Of a DNA stretch of 64,000 nt, positions 50,411 to 58,793 are shown piece by piece; within the stretch, counting starts at the first letter, position 1, and each line of letters opens with the position of its first letter. Source of the DNA: a bacterium. GTDB lineage: Bacteria > Zhuqueibacterota > Zhuqueibacteria > Zhuqueibacterales > Zhuqueibacteraceae. The stretch spans positions 186,001-250,000 of the forward strand of contig JAKLJX010000009.1 in assembly GCA_023150945.1 (NCBI GenBank), given 5' to 3'. Both the position numbers and the translations under genes were made by a program. The notes under the pieces are model-generated. The model did no database searches. It saw only the letters and a list, made by a program, of their open reading frames with translations, and was not told the origin of the DNA.

Positions 50411-50992
50411 TTAGGAATGAATATGGTTTAGAAAAAGAAGGGTGCGGCAATCCAATTTGATGAGCCTATCTGCAATCTCTGCGGACGCCTTCTCTTGTGA
50501 AACTGTTGGATTATCTAATGGCAAATAAAAAAACGTTTCATCTGGATTAAGGTTTCGTGGAGCGATTGGTTTGGGATGGACAAAAGACTCGATAACGAAA
50601 TGCTCTTCTCCAGAGTGAATTTCGGGATGGAGCGTATAAGCGTAAACCGACTTGAAACCTATGCCGAATTTTCCGATGGCATTAAGATCGTCGCGCTTAG
50701 TGCCTTGAACAAGTCCACAAATTCCGCGAACGTGTTGTTCATTGAATGGCAAACCAAAGTGTGTAACTTGCAAGTGGTCGTTGAAGAGGGCAAACTTTAT
50801 CGTTCGTGAAATATTGTTACTCGGCTGATGTTTCAATCCCCAGCCGTAGGCATCTTCAGCGTTTTGAAGCAATTCGTAAATGAAGTGGGTACGGTCACTG
50901 TAAAGATGCGCCAGCAGAACAGGACCATAATTGTTGATCTCCGTCCCATACTTCTCAATATTTTCGGACAGTACTGTCCGGTTAAAAGTCAA
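50411..50992 (-). CDS. N-terminal GHKL ATPase part of the same broken gene
   Basis: 193 residues. FIYELLQNAEDA is the N-box and IGKFGIGFKSVYAYTLHPEI the G2-type lid of a GHKL (Hsp90/sacsin-like) ATPase. The frame stops after LLFLNHIHS, where the +1 frame continues into PKWIIPDTDVGSYTRSVQ and on to the DUF3883 part. The first codons (TTG ACT TTT AAC CGG ACA) are the terminal inverted repeat of the insertion sequence, so the native start or its upstream region has been replaced. As it stands the gene is probably inactive, unless the frameshift is an assembly error. Confidence 0.8.
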   Translation of the reverse strand: MTFNRTVLSENIEKYGTEINNYGPVLLAHLYSDRTHFIYELLQNAEDAYGWGLKHQPSNNISRTIKFALFNDHLQVTHFGLPFNEQHVRGICGLVQGTKRDDLNAIGKFGIGFKSVYAYTLHPEIHSGEEHFVIESFVHPKPIAPRNLNPDETFFYLPLDNPTVSQEKASAEIADRLIKLDCRTLLFLNHIHS

Positions 50993-52293
50993 ATAGATTC
51001 AATTGGTTCTGAGCAATCGGCTGTTCTGGAATGATACTGGTCTCTGTAAGTAGTTGATTTATATCGCTCTTTTCGAACAATGTCACGCTCAAAATCTGTA
51101 GAATTGTGTAAAGGCTTGCCTGAAGCTTTAGGCGCTTCCTGATAATAGCCACAAGTACATAAACGCTAATAGCGATCCAGATTTGTGTCTTAACTGCGTT
51201 TTCGGAGATCCCATAGAACGCCTTAATGCGCAAATGCTGTTTAATCCATTTAAAGAATAGCTCGATTTGCCATCGGCATTTGAAGAGTTGGGCAACAGTA
51301 AGAGCGGCGATTGTAACGTTATTGGTTAGTAAGACCAAATAGCGGTCGTTATCTGTATCATAGAATTTAACACGGCGGAATTGCTCGGGATAATCTTGAA
51401 GCGACCTGTTTGTGGCTAGCATGATGGTTTGATCGCAGCATATGCCGGTGGCTTTGTCGACGGGGTGCGAATAGATACGACGAAATTGCAGATTAGATTT
51501 TGCCCGAATGATGAACGAGGCTCGATGTTGATGAATGGCATAGAGTCGGGCAAAATCAACATAACCCCGATCCAATAAATAGAAGGCACCGGCTTCAAAG
51601 AAAAGCTCGTCCAGAATGTTCACCTCGTGTATTTTTCCCGTTGTTATCTTAAGAAACGACGGGATATTGCCACGGATATTTAATAAAGTATGGAGTCGAA
51701 TAGCGCCTTTATGTTTACGAAAATTTGCCCAGGGAAAAAGAGAAAGACACAAATCGATGGTCGTCGCATCCAAAGCGTAAACCGTTTCCTCTAATTCAAC
51801 GGCAAAAGGTTCATCGTGATATAATGTTCGGGCAATATCAATCAAAGCGTGCGCAAAGTCGGCGAAGATGCGCCAATCACGGGATTCGTTCGCATCGGCG
51901 AGTGTGCTGCGTGAGACGGCGCTACGAATTCCGCTGTGATACAGTTTATGTTGAACTGCGTTCAGGCACGTTTCAATGTCACGAAGACTTTCTCTGAATG
52001 TCAATTGAGCAAAGGCCATGCACAAGTACTGATCAAGGCACGAGAACTTCTTCACATAACGATTGCCCTTGTAACGATTAACGCAGCGATGGAATTCAGA
52101 CAACGGTAAATGCTCGATCAGTTGAGAAAAAACGGTCCGACCTTTGTTCATTTGCCACTCCCTTGGAACTTTGATGAGGGTCAGGGGATGGCAAAAGGTA
52201 GCAAAGATTTCAAATCGATTGCAACAAAGGCAATTGATAACCTCTGGTATGTTAATAGCTTATAGTAAGACGCCTAAATCTTTACCGGACAGT
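50973..52293 (-). mobile_element. IS4-type insertion sequence
   Basis: About 1321 bp. The ends are inverted repeats beginning ACTGTCCGGT (left, read inward from 50973) and matching TTTACCGGACAGT at 52281-52293. One intact transposase gene fills it. No target duplication is evident: the flanks TTTTCGGACAGT and TGTGAATTTC do not match, so recombination between copies may have removed one flank. Confidence 0.85.
50982..52151 (-). CDS. IS4-family transposase (DUF4372-containing)
   Basis: 389 residues, apparently intact. The N-terminal DUF4372-type region (FSQLIEHLPLSEFHRCVNRY, CLDQYLCMAFAQLTFRESLR-DIE) precedes a DDE domain: first Asp in YALDATTIDLCLSLFPWA, second in FYLLDRGYVDFARLY, and the Glu in CRWQIELFFKWIKQHLRIKA (the Y-(2)-R-(3)-E-(6)-K signature area). 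This pattern fits the ISPepr1-like group of IS4. Upstream of the start, 52152-52280 is internal IS sequence. Confidence 0.93.
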   Translation of the reverse strand: MNKGRTVFSQLIEHLPLSEFHRCVNRYKGNRYVKKFSCLDQYLCMAFAQLTFRESLRDIETCLNAVQHKLYHSGIRSAVSRSTLADANESRDWRIFADFAHALIDIARTLYHDEPFAVELEETVYALDATTIDLCLSLFPWANFRKHKGAIRLHTLLNIRGNIPSFLKITTGKIHEVNILDELFFEAGAFYLLDRGYVDFARLYAIHQHRASFIIRAKSNLQFRRIYSHPVDKATGICCDQTIMLATNRSLQDYPEQFRRVKFYDTDNDRYLVLLTNNVTIAALTVAQLFKCRWQIELFFKWIKQHLRIKAFYGISENAVKTQIWIAISVYVLVAIIRKRLKLQASLYTILQILSVTLFEKSDINQLLTETSIIPEQPIAQNQLNLFDF

Positions 52294-52348
52294 TGTGAAT
52301 TTCTATAAAATAACAAGGACGATTTTTGATGGCGCCCTCAAAGAACGT

Positions 52349-53218
52349 TTAAGGCTGTGGCGCTTCTTCCCTGATAATTACTCTGAAAACGCGATTGCCA
52401 GCATTTGCATCAATCACCTGCTGAGACAATTGGGCCGCTGTTTGATTTGTACATCTGAGACATCCCAAAGTCCCAACGAGTGGCTGTTGTGAAGCAAGGG
52501 CATTTTGACCCAAACGAGTACCGCCACCATGAATGCCAATGCCAACTCTGCCGGCTTGCGTTGCTGCAGAGAAATCACCACTTTCCGCTGCCAGTACAAT
52601 AAAATATCTGCCAAATGCTAGAAGTTGGGCAGGTGCTTGCTCGGCATTTTGTTGTTGTCCAGCGTTCTCTTGTTGTCCGGCATTCTGAACCGGAGTGCCA
52701 TCAGGGTTCACAAGTTCCCCAACTGGGTCGTTATCGACGACATTTGTGGCTGTTGCTTCCCCCGTTGGTGTATCTCCGTTTCGCTGTTGAGTATTCCTAT
52801 TCGTGCCTCGACCCAAGACTTGATTGCCGCCGTTAAGGGCCACTTCTCTACCATTAACAATCAAAGTCATAGTTCCCTGTTGCCTTCGATCTCTTGGCAA
52901 ATTGACTTCCAAAGTATCTAGGCCTCTTGGATCGATGAACCGAATTGGATTATTGAAAGTGTAATGATACGGGCTCCAACCTGAATGCTTGTCCGCCAGG
53001 GGATCCCTCACCATCCACCGCCCGATTTCCGCATCATAATACCTCACCCCAAAGAAATCCCAATTCAGGTTGTGCTCTTCGTCTCTCTCCTTGCCGGTAA
53101 ATTTGTTCTCCCCCACGCCCTGCGTGGCGCTCCACTCTGTTGGCTGGGTTCGTTGGCTTAAAGCATACCCCCACGGATCGTAATCGTCATAACCAACAAC
53201 CGCGCCGGTTTGATCCAC
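52349..53218 (-). CDS. RHS-protein C-terminal fragment with an L,D-transpeptidase-like tip
   Basis: 289 residues; no proper start, since similarity begins mid-repeat (DQTGAVVGYDDYDPWGY) at the junction near 53218, so it is a 5'-truncated gene. Residues about 1-105 carry the RHS-core end: NLNWDFFGVRYYDAEIGRWM, then PYHYTFNNPIRFIDPRGLD. The variable tip follows: MTLIVNGREV, GDTPTGEATATN, a Gln/Asn-rich linker, and a C-terminal region with H230 in IHGGG and C253 in TLGCLRCTN. This layout and the His/Cys pair resemble YkuD L,D-transpeptidases. The tip may be a peptidoglycan-acting toxin. No immunity gene is visible; the IS lies 56 bp downstream. Confidence 0.82.
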   Translation of the reverse strand: MDQTGAVVGYDDYDPWGYALSQRTQPTEWSATQGVGENKFTGKERDEEHNLNWDFFGVRYYDAEIGRWMVRDPLADKHSGWSPYHYTFNNPIRFIDPRGLDTLEVNLPRDRRQQGTMTLIVNGREVALNGGNQVLGRGTNRNTQQRNGDTPTGEATATNVVDNDPVGELVNPDGTPVQNAGQQENAGQQQNAEQAPAQLLAFGRYFIVLAAESGDFSAATQAGRVGIGIHGGGTRLGQNALASQQPLVGTLGCLRCTNQTAAQLSQQVIDANAGNRVFRVIIREEAPQP

Positions 53219-53255
53219 CGTTGCACAGATGAGTCACTTCTTCCAATCTCAAACA

Positions 53256-53295
53256 AATAACCCCACGAAACTGCGAATCCATTCGTGGGGTTATT
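53256..53295 (-). terminator. Hairpin after the PorV-like gene
   Basis: AATAACCCCACGAA (53256-53269) pairs exactly with TTCGTGGGGTTATT (53282-53295), about 55 bp beyond the stop of the PorV-like gene on the minus strand. The A/T-rich ends (TTATT then TGTTTGA) are compatible with intrinsic termination. It sits at the junction with the truncated RHS gene. Confidence 0.7.
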
Positions 53296-53349
53296 CAAAA
53301 ATTGGCAAAGAAGGCGTCTTAATAAGCGTCTAGGTGGCAGGCAAAGAAC

Positions 53350-54384
53350 TCACTTCCCCCTTCGATACTTCGCCGCTTCAATCGTGAATCGTGCGGACAC
53401 GCGGTGGGTTTCGCCCAAATCTTCGTGACCGATGAAGGCGTAATCAACTTGTATTCTCGGCAGGTTGATGCCGGCGCCGGCCGCGAAGCGGCCAGTGTCT
53501 GAGCCGAGGCGCAGTGAGAACACCTCTTGAAATTGGTACTCCCAGCCCAGATGCGTATCAACACTCACCGGACCCGCGGCAAGCTGGGCCGCATAATCAC
53601 GGCCTTCAAAGCGAATGTCAAAATCAAGCGCCGGAGACATGTAGCCGTTTAGCATGGGAATGGCCACGGGATACGCAAGGCCGGCTTTCAAGGTGGGAAC
53701 AATAATCTCGCGCGTACCTTGATTCCACGCCAGCACGGTAGTAGTGATGTCTTGAAAATTCAAGCCAAGCCGCAAATTGCCGGCGGGATTGCACAACGCG
53801 GCCACGTCGAAACCCAGGCCCCAGGCGGAATTGTCACCCACGCTTTTGCGCAGCACTTTGGCATTCACACCAAAGCTGAAGCGTTCGCTGCGCTTGACGC
53901 CATAGCTCAAAAACAGAGCGTATTCCGCATCAGAAATCGTGCGAAAAATGTAGGGCCGGTTGATACGTGTAACGCCGCCGTCATCAACATAAACTGCGCC
54001 CAGTGGCAGCGCGGGATTTTGTAGCCGCGTGACCGGAATGTCATCGACGCCCAGGCGGATCAGGCTGAGGCCCAGACTGCGGTTGGCGCCGAAGGGTATG
54101 GCGAAACTGCCATAATCATATTTGACCGTGCGGTCGAATTGCTCGGTGTGCATGAGCATGATTTGCGGATATTCGAGATTCACGAGTCCGGCGGGATTCC
54201 AGTAGCCGGCCGTAACGTCCGTGGCGAGCGCGGCATAGGCGCCGCCCATGCCGAGCGCGCGGCCGCCGACGCCGATGCTGAGAAATTCATTAGCGTATTT
54301 TGCTGTGCGTGTTTCACCGGCAAAGGCGGTGCCGGCGAGAAATAATCCCAAAACAACCGGAAAGAATTTTTTGGTGGAGATCAT
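53350..54384 (-). CDS. PorV/PorQ-family outer-membrane protein
   Basis: 344 residues. A signal peptide ends near GTAFAGE. The N-terminus has ANEFLSIGVGGRALGMGGAY, AALATDVTAGYWNPAGL, the hallmark of PorV/PorQ and FadL-like barrels in the FCB group. The rest is beta-strand rich. PorV works with the type IX secretion system, shuttling cargo with C-terminal sorting domains; the glucanase at 1178-2986 has such a domain. Whether this protein is the true PorV or a relative with another role cannot be told. Confidence 0.88.
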   Translation of the reverse strand: MISTKKFFPVVLGLFLAGTAFAGETRTAKYANEFLSIGVGGRALGMGGAYAALATDVTAGYWNPAGLVNLEYPQIMLMHTEQFDRTVKYDYGSFAIPFGANRSLGLSLIRLGVDDIPVTRLQNPALPLGAVYVDDGGVTRINRPYIFRTISDAEYALFLSYGVKRSERFSFGVNAKVLRKSVGDNSAWGLGFDVAALCNPAGNLRLGLNFQDITTTVLAWNQGTREIIVPTLKAGLAYPVAIPMLNGYMSPALDFDIRFEGRDYAAQLAAGPVSVDTHLGWEYQFQEVFSLRLGSDTGRFAAGAGINLPRIQVDYAFIGHEDLGETHRVSARFTIEAAKYRRGK

Positions 54385-54447
54385 GTTGCTCTCGAGAAAG
54401 TGAAAGCGGAATTCACATCATGTTGCAGCGGGCAGTGGTTTGTGACT

Positions 54448-54510
54448 GTTCTGCCACGGCTTGGCCGCGGCATCTGCCGCGTTGAAGCCACGGCCAAGCC
54501 GTGGCAGAAC
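54448..54510. repeat. Palindromic element that ends hicB
   Basis: Two 23-base arms (GTTCTGCCACGGCTTGGCCG... and its reverse complement ending ...GTGGCAGAAC) pair with one mismatch across a 17-base loop. The element begins right after the stop codon of hicB, where the normal C-terminal domain should be. Confidence 0.88.
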
Positions 54511-54511
54511 A

Positions 54512-54712
54512 TTAAGGTTTGTCCGGCTCTTCACCGCGTTCCCGGCAAAAGGCCAGGTAATCATCTACGGACGCTTCAAATGCCTTTTTAAGCTCATCCA
54601 CGGATTTACCCTGAAACGTGATGACGTCACGGGTATTAATGACTTCGCCGTGAAAAATCGTTGCCTCGTCGTCATACTCCACGCGCGCAAGATAACTGTG
54701 GTATTGCATCAT
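54512..54712 (-). CDS. hicB: HicB-like antitoxin, C-terminally truncated
   Basis: 66 residues. YHSYLARVEYDDEATIFHGE and INTRDVITFQGKSVDELKKA-FEASVDDYLAFC are the HicB/DUF1902 core. The protein stops at ERGEEPDKP, where relatives continue (typically KPFSGK...) into a ribbon-helix-helix DNA-binding domain of about 35-45 residues. The stop is directly followed by the palindromic element at 54448-54510, which appears to have cut the gene. Its start overlaps the end of the broken hicA gene by the usual ATGA. The truncated form might still bind toxin but could not bind DNA in the normal way. Confidence 0.85.
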   Translation of the reverse strand: MMQYHSYLARVEYDDEATIFHGEVINTRDVITFQGKSVDELKKAFEASVDDYLAFCRERGEEPDKP

Positions 54713-54934
54713 GGTTGAACTCCTGCCTCGGCTAAGAAACGTCGCATCGACTTGACTGCACCTTTATCAGTCTCTTTGCGAGCATGCGGGCGATGAAAAA
54801 CAGCTCGAACGTTATTCAATGCAATCCGAAGCACCCAGGGCTTGAAGTAGGCTTTCAATATCCGCCCACAAAATATTCGAGCGAACCGGATCTGTGAAAA
54901 TCGCTTGCAGGATTCTACGATGTTTTGATTTCAT
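54709..54934 (-). pseudogene. hicA: hicA toxin gene with an internal deletion
   Basis: The ATG at 54934 opens a frame reading HRRILQAIFTDPVRSNILWA-DIESLLQALGA, a HicA N-terminus. Near 54829 the frame changes; the other frame continues RIALNNVRAVFHRPHARKET, DKGAVKSMRRFLAEAGVQP to the stop at 54709. In intact relatives about ten residues (of the EVSEGRGSRV type) lie at this point, so a deletion of about 30 bases not divisible by three removed them and shifted the frame. The toxin is inactive. Confidence 0.85.
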
Positions 54935-54974
54935 TTACAAACAGTTTGCTAACTCACTTCCAGGCAACAGAGTT

Positions 54975-57635
54975 TCACTCGTTTGCCAGTTTTTGCAAAT
55001 GCGCCAATTGCTGCATGGCTTCCAAGGGTGTGAGATTATTCAGGTCGAGTTGCAACAAGGCAGCGCGCACGCGCTGATCCTGCTGCGAAAAGATATCCAA
55101 TTGCACCTGGCCAGCAGCGGCCGGCTCGCCCTCCGCAGAAAGATTGGCGCGCTCGAGGGATTGCTGTTCGAGTGTGGTCAGCACTTGTTTGGCGCGGCGG
55201 ATCACTTTGGCCGGCAGTCCCGCAAGTTGCGCGACATGGATGCCGTAGCTGTGATCGCAGCCGCCTGCGACGATGCGGCGCAGGAACACCACTTGGTCGC
55301 CCCATTCTTTCACCAGCACGTTGTAGTTCTTGACCCGCGCGAAAAGCTTCTCCAACTCGATCAATTCATGATAGTGCGTCGCGAACAGCGTGCGCGCCGC
55401 GATTTTAGCGTTTTCATGAAGGTATTCGACCACTGCCCAGGCGATGGACAAGCCGTCATAGGTGCTGGTGCCGCGGCCGATTTCATCGAGCAGCACCAGG
55501 CTGCGGCTGGTGGCGTTGTTCAGAATATTCGCGGTTTCGTTCATCTCCACCAAAAACGTGCTCTCCCCGCCGGCCAGATTGTCCGAGGCGCCGACGCGCG
55601 TGAAGATTTTATCGACCATGCCGATGCGCGCTTCGGCGGCAGGCACAAACGAACCGATTTGCGCCATGAGCACGATCAACGCCACTTGCCGCAAATAAGT
55701 CGATTTGCCCGCCATGTTGGGGCCGGTGATGATCAGGATCTGATGGCTGTCGTCATCGAGATAGATGTCGTTGGGCACGAATTTTTCGCCGAAGGGCAGC
55801 AGCTTTTCCACCACCGGGTGGCGGCCCTGCTTGATTTCGAGCACGGCCCCGTCATCGATCAGCGGCCGCACGTAGTTTTGTTGATGGGCAACTTCGGCGA
55901 AGGCGAGCAGGCAGTCCACCGTGGCGAGGGCGCGACCGTTTTCCTGCAGGGCCGCTGCATGCAGGGCGACCTTCTGGCGCAGCTTGTCGAACAGTTCGTA
56001 TTCCAGCGCCACCAGTTTTTCCTCGGCCTGCAGGATGCGCTCTTCATATTCCTTCAACTCCGGCGTGATGAAGCGCTCGGCGTTCACCAGCGTTTGCTTC
56101 CGGATGTAGGAATCCGGCACTTTGGCGAGATTGGGATTGGTGACTTCGAGATAATAGCCGAAGACTTTGGTGTAACCGACTTTCAGCGAGGCGATGCCGG
56201 TGCGCTCGCGCTCGGTTTTCTGCAGGTTGGCGATCCAGTCCTTGCCGTGGGTGGCGAGTTGGCGCAATTCATCCAGCTCGGCGGAATAGCCCGGCCGGAT
56301 GAGATGGCCTTCGGTAACGGAGAGCGGCGGGTCTTCCACCAGCGCGCGGCGCAGTTCTGCGGTCAAATCACTGAGCGGATCGAGCGTGTGGCTGCATTGC
56401 TGCAGGAGCGTGCTTTCATATTGCAGCAGCAGGCTTTTCAGCTCGGGGATGCGTTCCTGCACCTGCTGCACGGTCAACAGCTCACGGGCATTGGCGCGCG
56501 CCAGGCTGATCTTGGCAACCAGCCGTTCCAAATCCCCGATGCCGCGCAGCCGGCTGGCCAGCTTCTCGCGGCGCGCGGCGTCGGCCAGCAACTCGGCCAC
56601 CGCGTCCTGGCGGGCGCGAATCGCCGCGGTTTGGCGCAGGGGATGCAAAATCCATTGCACCATTTTCCGGCCGCCCATGGCGGTGCGGGTTTGATCGAGC
56701 ACGCCCAGCAGCGTGGCGGGTTGATTCTCACCGCGCAGGGCGCGCACCAATTCGAGATTGCGCCGCGTTGCAGGGTCGATGGTCACGAACTCGCTCTCGC
56801 TGCGCCGGTGCAGTTGGGTGAGGTGAGCCAGCTCGGTTTTTTGCGTTTCTTTGAGATAGGACAGCGCGCCGCCGGCGGCACAGATGCCGCAGACGAGATC
56901 GTCACAGCCGAAGCCTTTGAGCGTGAGCGTGTGGAAATGGCGCGTCAGGCTTTCGTAGGCGTGATCAAAGGCAAAATGCCAGGCCTCACGCGGCGTGATC
57001 ACGGTCTGAAAGTTTCTGCTGAGGCGCTCGCGCAGCCAATCTTGTTGGTCGTCAGGCACGACAATCTCCGCCGGCTCGATATCCTGAATGACTTCGACCA
57101 GGCGGTCGAGCGGCAGCTCATCCAGCATGAATTCGCCGGTGGAGAAATCGATTTGCACGAGGCCCGCGGTTTTCTTCTGCAGATAAAGCGCGAGCAGGAA
57201 ATTGTTGCGGCGGCTGGTCAGCAGATTGTCGTTGAGCGCGGTGCCGGGGGTGACGACTTCGGTGACCTCGCGCTTGACCACGATCTTGGCGAGTTTGGGA
57301 TTCTCGACTTGTTCGCAGATCGCGACGCGATAGCCGGCGCGCACCATTTTGGTGAGATAGGTGTCGAGCGCATGATGGGGAAAGCCGGCGAGCGGCACTT
57401 CCGCCGCTTTGCCGTGCGCCCGCGCCGTGAGGGTGAGGCCGAGCACCGCGCTGGCGACTTTGGCGTCTTCAAAGAACATCTCGTAGAAATCGCCCATGCG
57501 AAAGAAGAGAATGGCATCCTGATGCTGCGCCTTGATGGCAAGGTACTGGCGCATCAGCGGGGTGCTGACCTCGTCTTTGCTGACGGCCTCCGCCGCAGTG
57601 GTGTTCTCTGCAGTTGTTTCCGGCGCGCGAGCCAA
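54975..57635 (-). CDS. mutS: DNA mismatch repair protein MutS
   Basis: 886 residues, usual length. The start is TTG at 57635 with AGGAG at good spacing. The mismatch-binding GDFYEMF (Phe-x-Glu) is near residue 50. The connector, lever and clamp regions follow. The ATPase has Walker A ITGPNMAGKSTYLRQVALIV near 635, then STFLVEMNETANIL, the Walker B VLLDEIGRGTSTYDGLSIAW and the THYHEL His. It recognises mispairs and recruits MutL; no mutL gene is in the window. The C-terminus (NLTPLEAMQQLAHLQKL) is the dimerisation helix. Confidence 0.98.
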   Translation of the reverse strand: MARAPETTAENTTAAEAVSKDEVSTPLMRQYLAIKAQHQDAILFFRMGDFYEMFFEDAKVASAVLGLTLTARAHGKAAEVPLAGFPHHALDTYLTKMVRAGYRVAICEQVENPKLAKIVVKREVTEVVTPGTALNDNLLTSRRNNFLLALYLQKKTAGLVQIDFSTGEFMLDELPLDRLVEVIQDIEPAEIVVPDDQQDWLRERLSRNFQTVITPREAWHFAFDHAYESLTRHFHTLTLKGFGCDDLVCGICAAGGALSYLKETQKTELAHLTQLHRRSESEFVTIDPATRRNLELVRALRGENQPATLLGVLDQTRTAMGGRKMVQWILHPLRQTAAIRARQDAVAELLADAARREKLASRLRGIGDLERLVAKISLARANARELLTVQQVQERIPELKSLLLQYESTLLQQCSHTLDPLSDLTAELRRALVEDPPLSVTEGHLIRPGYSAELDELRQLATHGKDWIANLQKTERERTGIASLKVGYTKVFGYYLEVTNPNLAKVPDSYIRKQTLVNAERFITPELKEYEERILQAEEKLVALEYELFDKLRQKVALHAAALQENGRALATVDCLLAFAEVAHQQNYVRPLIDDGAVLEIKQGRHPVVEKLLPFGEKFVPNDIYLDDDSHQILIITGPNMAGKSTYLRQVALIVLMAQIGSFVPAAEARIGMVDKIFTRVGASDNLAGGESTFLVEMNETANILNNATSRSLVLLDEIGRGTSTYDGLSIAWAVVEYLHENAKIAARTLFATHYHELIELEKLFARVKNYNVLVKEWGDQVVFLRRIVAGGCDHSYGIHVAQLAGLPAKVIRRAKQVLTTLEQQSLERANLSAEGEPAAAGQVQLDIFSQQDQRVRAALLQLDLNNLTPLEAMQQLAHLQKLANE

Positions 57636-57727
57636 GCGCGATACTCCTGGGAATCTATCGTGTGAACTGCGGTTTGAATTCGAGTCGTTGCCCGTGAGCG
57701 GTCAATTTACAACTGTTGTGACGAAAA

Positions 57728-58780
57728 TCAAGCCATTTGCCCGCTGGCAGCCGCTGCCTGGCACAGGGCCCGGGCATGATGACACAGGGCGTAGTCTAGC
57801 CAGCGATGATCGCCACAAGGTGTACGGCCGGCGGCAATGAAACCCATGTGGCCGCCGCTGCGCGTGAGCAGCATTTGCAGCCGCGGATTGCGGGGCAGAT
57901 CCGCATAGGTTGCGCGCGGCACGAAGGGATCATTCTCCGCGGCGAGCAGGAGGGTCGGCGTGCGAATCGCGTCGAGCATTTGGTGCGCGCTGCATGTTTG
58001 ATAGTAATCATCCGCCGAAGCGAAGCCGCCCAGCGGTGCGGTCACGCATTGATCAAATCCAAGCAGCGTGAGTTGTGGGGGCAACTGCACCTGCGGAAAA
58101 TCCGGGAAGTCGACGGCGCGTTCTGCCAACGTCTGCTGGAGCAGTCGCAGGAAGCGGGCTTCATAAAGCGAATTCCTCCGTCGGCTGATGGCGGCGGCAC
58201 TCAACGCAAGTTTGATCGGCGCGCTCACCGCCAGGGCGCCGGCCAAGTTGGGCGGAGTTGCCCGGCCCTGTTCGGCGAGATACTTCAACAGCATGTTGCC
58301 GCTCAATGAAAACCCAACCACGATCAGCGGCTGGTCCGGCGCGCTTTCCGCGCAAAACCGTATGACCGGCTGCAGGTCTTCACTGCGGCCGGCATGATAG
58401 AGCCATTTTGCCAGCCCTCTCCCCTGCCCGGCGCCGCGGTGATTCAGCCGAAAAGCCGTCCAGCCCTGCTGTACGAATTTTTGTGCGACGCGCACCATGT
58501 AGGGCGAATCAGCCTGCCCGCCCAAGCCGTGCAGCAGCAACACCATGCCGGCGGCAGAACTCGAGCTGTTTTGATTTTCACCCAAAACGACGCGGTCACC
58601 AAGCGAAACCGGAATGGTATGCCACCGGGTTTCCGGCAGTGATGGCGGGCTGGCAAGCAGATGGCCGGCGAGCGTTTGGCCGTGGCCGCCGGGCGCCCAC
58701 CAGGCCGCGGCAAAAGGCTGCAAATGAAAAAACCCAACTGGATCGCGGGCGGCAGTTGGGTTTGCAAACGCAGAATTCAA
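57728..58780 (-). CDS. Alpha/beta hydrolase, YheT family
   Basis: 350 residues. FAAAWWAPGGHGQTLAGHLL and the following HTIPVSLGDRVVL match the YheT-like N-terminus. The hydrolase core has GMVLLLHGLGGQADSPYMV, the nucleophile Ser in VVGFSLSGNMLLKYL, the acid Asp in LLAAENDPFVP and the catalytic His in TRSGGHMGFIA. It is probably a cytoplasmic esterase or lipase; YheT substrates are unknown. It sits between alanine dehydrogenase and mutS on the same strand. Confidence 0.92.
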   Translation of the reverse strand: MNSAFANPTAARDPVGFFHLQPFAAAWWAPGGHGQTLAGHLLASPPSLPETRWHTIPVSLGDRVVLGENQNSSSSAAGMVLLLHGLGGQADSPYMVRVAQKFVQQGWTAFRLNHRGAGQGRGLAKWLYHAGRSEDLQPVIRFCAESAPDQPLIVVGFSLSGNMLLKYLAEQGRATPPNLAGALAVSAPIKLALSAAAISRRRNSLYEARFLRLLQQTLAERAVDFPDFPQVQLPPQLTLLGFDQCVTAPLGGFASADDYYQTCSAHQMLDAIRTPTLLLAAENDPFVPRATYADLPRNPRLQMLLTRSGGHMGFIAAGRTPCGDHRWLDYALCHHARALCQAAAASGQMA

Positions 58781-58793
58781 ATTGTCACCGTGG

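Noticed and set aside
54894-57665. Long plus-strand open frame opposite mutS
   Set aside because: It mirrors the mutS codons and has no start signal; mutS is unmistakable on the minus strand.
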